Shown here piece by piece: positions 61,940 through 64,000 of a stretch of 64,000 bases of DNA. Position 1 is the first letter of the stretch. The number at the start of each line of letters is the position of its first letter. Source of the stretch: Liolophura sinensis. Its lineage: Eukaryota > Mollusca > Polyplacophora > Chitonida > Chitonidae. The translations under genes and the position numbers were made by a program. The notes under the pieces are model-generated. The model did no database searches. It was given only the letters and a program-made list of their open reading frames with translations, and was not told the origin of the DNA. The DNA is taken from assembly GCF_032854445.1 (NCBI RefSeq), contig NC_088295.1, forward strand, positions 66,509,249 to 66,573,248. Reading direction: 5' to 3'.

Positions 61940-62236
61940 TGGAAAGAAATGACATGAAGCAATAGTTCTGAAAGATTGAATGCTTGAGGTTTTAGCAATA
62001 TACCAAAGGGTCCTGCATATGGCGTATACATATCTCGCCTTGTAGCATTTGTCAGATCTTGCGTTAATTATGATGGCTTTAATCTGCGTCACAAGTTGCT
62101 AGTTCAAAGACTAGTTTGTCAAGGATACTCCACCAAACACTTTCATTCTAAATTTCTCAAATTTTACAATGAGTATAACACTCTCGTTGGCAGGTATGGA
62201 CAGAGCGTTCAGAATCTCTGTCGATCTGCATTGTGA
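61940..62236 (+). pseudogene. Reverse transcriptase C-terminal remnant
   Basis: From 61988 to the TGA at 62234-62236 one + frame reads NIPKGPAYGVYISRLVAFVR, then a Lys/Leu-rich helix region (NLRHKLLVQRLVCQGY), KFLKFYNEYNTLVGRYGQSV and a stop. These are the segments after the catalytic box in the same reverse-transcriptase class as the relic at 53840-54440. Upstream, the cognate of the KRDDF segment is recognisable near 61947 but carries stops. The frame has no start codon, so no protein is expected. The region up to 62156 also shows minus-strand frames, which are shadows. Confidence 0.8.
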
Positions 62237-62243
62237 TCAACCA

Positions 62244-62380
62244 CATAGAAGGCGTTGTTATCCCTATGTACATATCTATCACGTACATGGTATTTAACAA
62301 CATAGATGGCGCTGTTTGCCCAGTGTAACCGTCTATCTTGTGTGTCATGTGTAACATCATAGATGGTGCCTCTTGTAGCA
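62244..62380. repeat. 57-bp tandem repeat, about 2.4 units
   Basis: CATAGA(A/T)GG recurs at 62244, 62301 and 62358, exactly 57 bp apart, with matching TATCT and TTAACA/GTAACA segments within each unit. It begins eight bases after the stop of the reverse-transcriptase remnant and so may belong to that element's 3' end. On the minus strand (62381-62157) it reads as 19-residue repeats with an APSM(M/L/W)L motif. Confidence 0.75.
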
Positions 62381-62696
62381 TGAGATCTTTACATATTAAC
62401 GGGAAAGACGTAATCGTCCGTTACTTTTGAATCATAATCTGATCGGTTAGGGTGTGTAATGCTTGTCATTTTCAAACTGTATCTAATACCGCTTAACCTG
62501 GGGCTAGGGGCCGTAAAGGTAGCCATGCTAATTACATCAGCATGATGCATTTATGAACAGTTGCAATTAAAGCGCGACTGAGATACCTGTTTAACTGTTA
62601 TTTGACCTGGAACTCATTCACGGACTAAGAATTTGAACTTTGATATGGAATTCATGCCTGGAATATTCATTGTCTGCCCGGCATCATTGAAAACTG
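62381..62696. other. Upstream region of the cysteine-rich peptide frame
   Basis: No recognised element. The last 25 bases before the ATG (GGCATCATTGAAAACTG) match the leader of the copy at 37244, so the duplication included sequence before the start codon. Confidence 0.4.
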
Positions 62697-62903
62697 ATGA
62701 CAGCTTCTCGGTATGTGTTACCGGCTTTATTTCTTCTTTGTATAATTTCTTACATACCTTTGTCTTTGGGAGTTAGTGTTAAACGTTGTTTTGGAAATGG
62801 ATCTTGCGATTATCGATTAGGTGTGTGTACATATACTGTGTCATCTTGTGACAGAGCGAGCCCATGCTGCCAAAGTGTTGCTGCCACTAAAGTATCATGC
62901 TGA
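62697..62903 (+). CDS. Small secreted cysteine-rich peptide (candidate gene or first coding exon)
   Basis: The 68-residue frame starts with a clear signal peptide: MTASRY, then a hydrophobic core at residues 7-24. It continues with VSVKR, a possible dibasic processing site, and a cysteine-rich part with Cys at 31, 37, 44, 51, 57, 58 and 68. The spacing C-x5-C-x6-C-x6-C-x5-CC suggests a small disulfide-stabilised peptide, exported from the cell. I do not recognise the family; defence peptides, venom-type peptides, peptide hormones and unrelated secreted proteins all remain possible. A GTATCA donor-like site after codon 65 could carry the frame into another exon, which would remove the odd seventh cysteine. 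A related copy at 37244 supports this being a real sequence family rather than chance. Confidence 0.45.
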   Translation: MTASRYVLPALFLLCIISYIPLSLGVSVKRCFGNGSCDYRLGVCTYTVSSCDRASPCCQSVAATKVSC

Positions 62904-64000
62904 AGACACCTGACGTGACCCCCACGCAGTCACATTATACTGACACCGGGCCAAGCAGTCCTGTTTCCTTGCTCTAACCTCTCACTGCTGAACTCCAAGC
63001 GAGGGCTCAAGAAATATCATTTTTAAAATCTTTGGTGTGACCAGGCTTTATAGGATGTACTGCTCATGTAAATGCTTAAATAATAGTAAATTACACGCCC
63101 CCTAGCCGATTTTTTCTGCCGAATTAGGTAAAAAAGATTGATTGATGTTAGTTGCTATTGATAGGACGTTACTGCTCTATAATTACTCAAAATGCTCTGT
63201 TCTCATCACATTAAACATGAAACTACATTGCAGCAATGTGGCCGGCGTCACAGACAAGTCTCAAATGGTAACGGTTATACGAAAGATTGACAATGAGTCA
63301 GTCTGCACAGTAATGAAGTTAAAGACGTATGGTATATATAGCAAACCCAGAGCATGGAGAACAATATCTGGAAAATGGGCAGACGTAACCGGTGAAATAC
63401 ATTCTCTTATCAATTTACCTCAGTTTGGGTTTTAAAACTGAAGCAAATGTAATTAGGTAGTACATGTATGCAGGTGCCAGATTCAATAGAATTTTAAATC
63501 GTTCATTTTATTCTGTCGATCTCACCATGATAGCAACCATCAATTATGCTCCGATTAAATCATCCTGATTATCATTAAAAACAAAATGTTCCAAGCGCAA
63601 TGCCAAATGTCACGATTTAGTATAGTTTTCGTAAAAAGTTTGCATCAAAAGAAAGAATGCGCAAAACAAGCATCATGGTGGATATTTTTGTTAAATGTAA
63701 ACATGACAACACTGTATCATTTCAGCTTGGTGAAAAAAAGCGTGCAGAAAGAGGTGCGTGCAGAAAGTGTTAATTCGCTAGACTGACTGACGTGCGGGGT
63801 TTTCCTTTTTCAAATGCTCTTTCCTTTGAAGGGGATGAAATGAGTTTGAAATTGGCATATTCCGCGAATGTATCCTCAGAGCTATACCGAGTCTAGCACT
63901 AGTCAAATCTGGACAGATCACGAATGAAATCTGTGTGATGAGCCAAGAAGAATGATTAACGGCCGGCTAAATGGTGACTCTCTCTCTCAAAGCTCAGCGT
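62904..64000. other. Non-coding or unassigned stretch to the end of the window
   Basis: Open frames at 63142-63435 and 63586-63786 have ATG starts but no signature. They could hold a downstream exon of the cysteine-rich peptide gene, but nothing shows it. Confidence 0.35.

Noticed and set aside
1-64000. CRISPR array, operon, phage or bacterial defence system
   Set aside because: The sequence is plainly animal nuclear DNA. The tandem arrays lack repeat-spacer structure and there is no prokaryotic gene organisation.

Overview
This window looks like nuclear DNA of a protostome animal, most likely a mollusc or another lophotrochozoan. It is AT-rich, carries long spliced introns and is littered with small transposable elements. 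Two tRNA-derived SINE families stand out: one ending in a (CACT)n tail, the other in an (AAATA)n-type tail. Penelope-like and other retroelement relics are also present. Such SINE tails are common in mollusc genomes, but I cannot name the species. There are no bacterial-style operons, and nearly all short open frames are chance.

The one confident gene is a rhodopsin-family neuropeptide receptor on the + strand, 28461-46614. Four coding exons (28461-28827, 33384-33914, 34247-34378, 46001-46614) join in frame with GT-AG introns, all in phase 1, to give 547 residues with all seven membrane helices. Its closest family by motif is the neuromedin U / pyrokinin / CAPA receptor group. A 37-bp minisatellite (27472-27793) lies about 0.7 kb upstream of the start codon, and the leader holds two small upstream frames.

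Layout: 1-1922 is a dead Penelope-like element (minus strand) with a SINE inserted in its 3' end. 3134-3492 is a second near-identical SINE. 3500-27470 is largely non-coding, with SINE pieces, a 521-bp inverted-repeat element (19460-19980), a foldback (21039-21200) and a small MITE (22411-22536). 27472-46614 is the receptor locus. Its long last intron holds a MITE, a decayed copy of a cysteine-rich secreted-peptide sequence, an unassigned coding-like stretch on the minus strand, a SINE and a (TA)n run. 48462-49018 is a SINE inserted inside another SINE.

51583-60060 is a diverged tandem duplication of a several-kb block. The first copy carries a reverse-transcriptase relic and a 418-bp foldback element that the second lacks; the second carries a 16-unit 28-bp minisatellite. 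61940-62380 holds another reverse-transcriptase relic followed by a 57-bp tandem repeat. 62697-62903 is a small open frame for a secreted cysteine-rich peptide related to the copy in the receptor intron.

I see no convincing new multi-gene system. The most worthwhile leads are the cysteine-rich peptide pair, the tandem duplication, and structured RNA-like motifs in the mobile elements. All similarity statements were made by eye.
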